Of a DNA stretch of 41,618 bases, positions 40,412 through 41,618 are shown one piece after another. This stretch comes from Paracoccaceae bacterium (lineage in GTDB: Bacteria; Pseudomonadota; Alphaproteobacteria; Rhodobacterales; Rhodobacteraceae). Position 1 is the stretch's first letter. Every line of letters starts with the position of its first letter. The stretch spans positions 1 to 41,618 of the forward strand of contig JAESRG010000019.1 of NCBI GenBank assembly GCA_016764785.1, written 5' to 3'. Made by a program: the position numbers and the translations under genes. Below the pieces are notes generated by a model. It did not search any database, was not told the origin of the DNA, and saw only the letters and a program-made list of their open reading frames with translations.

Positions 40412-41618
40412 GTGACCGACACCGTTGATATTCAGCCTATTCATCTAGGAGAGCCGCTAGACGCAGCGCGTTTTGGTGCGCGTTCTGTGCGGTTATCGCA
40501 GCTTGCTGTGCTGGGTTTGCCGGTGCCTGAGGGTGTGGTTTTGTCGGTGAATGCGGTGCGTGAAATTGCTGAGTTGGGCATTTTCCCTGAATTTCCGGCA
40601 GGGCTGTGTGACGGGCTTGTATCGGTGCGCGGGTCTGCGCCGGAGCCTGAGTGGGGTGGACCCACCGCCGTACTGAATATCGGAATATGTGATGCCATCA
40701 TGCCCGATCTTATTAAAAAGGTTGGGGAACTTGGTGCGTACACTTTGTACCGACGGTTTATTCAGAGCTTTTCAACCAATGTGATGGGGTTGGACGCCGA
40801 AGTGTTCGATGGGCATGAAACCGACGGTGCCGCGCGGATAGCGCATTGTAAGGCCGCCTATTTGGCCGAGGTTGACCAAGCGTTTCCGCAAGACCCAATG
40901 GAGCAGTTGCGCTTAACGCTTAAGCACATGGCCGAGGCGTGGAACCGCCCAACGGCACGGATTTTGCGTGAAGCAAAGGGCGCGCCGTTGAACGCGGGAA
41001 TTGCGCTGATCGTTCAACGCATGGCGTTGGGAATCGGGCAAGGCGTATGCGGCGCGGGAGCCGTGCAGATGGTGGACGATGTCACGGGCGCGCCGCGCCT
41101 TTGGGGGCGCTTTCTGCCGCAAAGCCAAGGGCAGGATGCCTTGATTGGCGGTGCAGTTGCGCTGCCTGTTTGTGGCGATACGGGGTCGTTGGAGGCGCAG
41201 TGCCCTGCGATTTTAGCGGAATTCATGCGGCTTGGAAAACTGGCCTCAGCCGGGTTTGGCGAGGCCTTGCAGTTTGAATTTACCTTGGAAAACGGTGTGT
41301 TGTCGATTTTGGACGCCACTCCTGCCAAGCGCAACGCGCGGGCGGCAGTGCGGATTGCGGTGGACCTTGCGGAAGCCGGCGCAATCAGCCGGAATGATGC
41401 GTTATTGCGGATCGAGCCGCGTAGCCTGATTGAGCATCTGCACCCACAGATCGCGCCGAATGCGGCGCGCGATGTTTTCAGCACCGGATTGCCAGCCAGC
41501 CCCGGTGCCGCCATTGGCCGGATTGTGTTCACGCCAGAGGCGGCGATGGCATCAGCCGCGCGCGGTGAGGCGTGTATATTGGTGCGCCACGAAACCAGCC
41601 CCGAAGATATTCGCGGCA
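40412..41618 (+). CDS. Pyruvate phosphate dikinase-like protein, N-terminal part
   Basis: The frame is open from the GTG at 40412 (GGAG six bases upstream) past the right edge, giving 402 visible residues. The N-terminal ATP-grasp-like domain shows LAVLGLPVPEGVVLSVNAVREIA and SVRGSAPEPEWGGPTAVLNI, which parallel the start of PPDK and PEP synthase. From about residue 360 the PEP-utiliser mobile domain begins (GLPASPGAAIGRIVF), with its phospho-histidine just beyond the window. PPDK interconverts pyruvate and PEP. This short PPDK-like gene after glyQS is typical of Rhodobacterales, but some ATP-site residues look altered. Confidence 0.85.
   Translation, partial: MTDTVDIQPIHLGEPLDAARFGARSVRLSQLAVLGLPVPEGVVLSVNAVREIAELGIFPEFPAGLCDGLVSVRGSAPEPEWGGPTAVLNIGICDAIMPDLIKKVGELGAYTLYRRFIQSFSTNVMGLDAEVFDGHETDGAARIAHCKAAYLAEVDQAFPQDPMEQLRLTLKHMAEAWNRPTARILREAKGAPLNAGIALIVQRMALGIGQGVCGAGAVQMVDDVTGAPRLWGRFLPQSQGQDALIGGAVALPVCGDTGSLEAQCPAILAEFMRLGKLASAGFGEALQFEFTLENGVLSILDATPAKRNARAAVRIAVDLAEAGAISRNDALLRIEPRSLIEHLHPQIAPNAARDVFSTGLPASPGAAIGRIVFTPEAAMASAARGEACILVRHETSPEDIRG

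Overview
The window looks like chromosomal DNA of an alphaproteobacterium of the order Rhodobacterales (Roseobacter-type), with moderate rather than high GC. The main evidence is gene order and protein types: an argS-SPOR-scpA-scpB run; a DUF177-rpmF-plsX-fabH-ihfA-merR-tRNA-Pro run; glyQ followed by a small DUF6446-like protein, glyS and a pyruvate-phosphate-dikinase-like gene; the long two-domain alphaproteobacterial dCTP deaminase; a DksA with the single-cysteine alphaproteobacterial finger; a RibH2-type lumazine synthase under an FMN riboswitch; and a SAM-II riboswitch ahead of metZ. I see no insertion sequence, prophage, CRISPR array or rRNA. Genes are densely packed, many in ATGA-type overlaps, and no gene-free stretch exceeds 300 bases.

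Layout. (1) 1-6109, minus strand: nine or ten tightly packed genes: MoxR AAA+ ATPase, GNAT, DUF2927-like/TPR lipoprotein, 56-residue membrane protein, VWA (CoxE-like) protein, RimJ-type GNAT, cytochrome P450, one-TM protein, and the start of a DedA-like protein. (2) 6307-11414: dksA-type regulator, a 47-residue glycine-rich protein, an FAD monooxygenase, exonuclease III, a sulfotransferase-like protein, a Sel1-repeat protein and an A-type Fe-S carrier. (3) 11493-16857: dgt, argS, SPOR protein, scpA, scpB. (4) 16875-21943, minus strand: dcd, tRNA-Pro(GGG), merR, ihfA, fabH, plsX, rpmF, DUF177. (5) 22045-24689: bamE-like lipoprotein, msrB, olsB-like acyltransferase, and an AT-rich orphan Mrr-like nuclease gene. 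(6) 24778-28112: pyrE, pyrC, FMN riboswitch + ribH2, GST. (7) 28235-32877: an orphan membrane protein, SAM-II riboswitch + metZ, folE, a deiodinase-like redoxin protein and a small secreted double-psi-barrel-like protein. (8) 32918-36606: trkH translationally coupled to a group II PLP decarboxylase, then an AT-rich, lysine-rich orphan behind two AT-rich inverted repeats. (9) 36730-41618: glyQ, DUF6446-like gene, glyS carrying an AT-rich insert, and a PpdK-like gene cut by the window edge.

How it fits together. Much of the window is housekeeping: translation (argS, glyQ, glyS, tRNA-Pro, rpmF), membrane lipid and fatty acid synthesis (plsX, fabH, olsB), chromosome segregation (scpA, scpB, ihfA), nucleotide and cofactor supply (pyrC, pyrE, dcd, dgt, ribH, folE) and methionine synthesis (metZ). 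The parts most deserving a second look are the MoxR/VWA/lipoprotein/P450 run, the SAM-II aptamer followed by a terminator-like hairpin, the folE-linked deiodinase-like/barrel protein pair, the orphan lysine-rich gene with its palindromic leader, the AT-rich insert inside glyS, and the orphan nuclease gene beside olsB.
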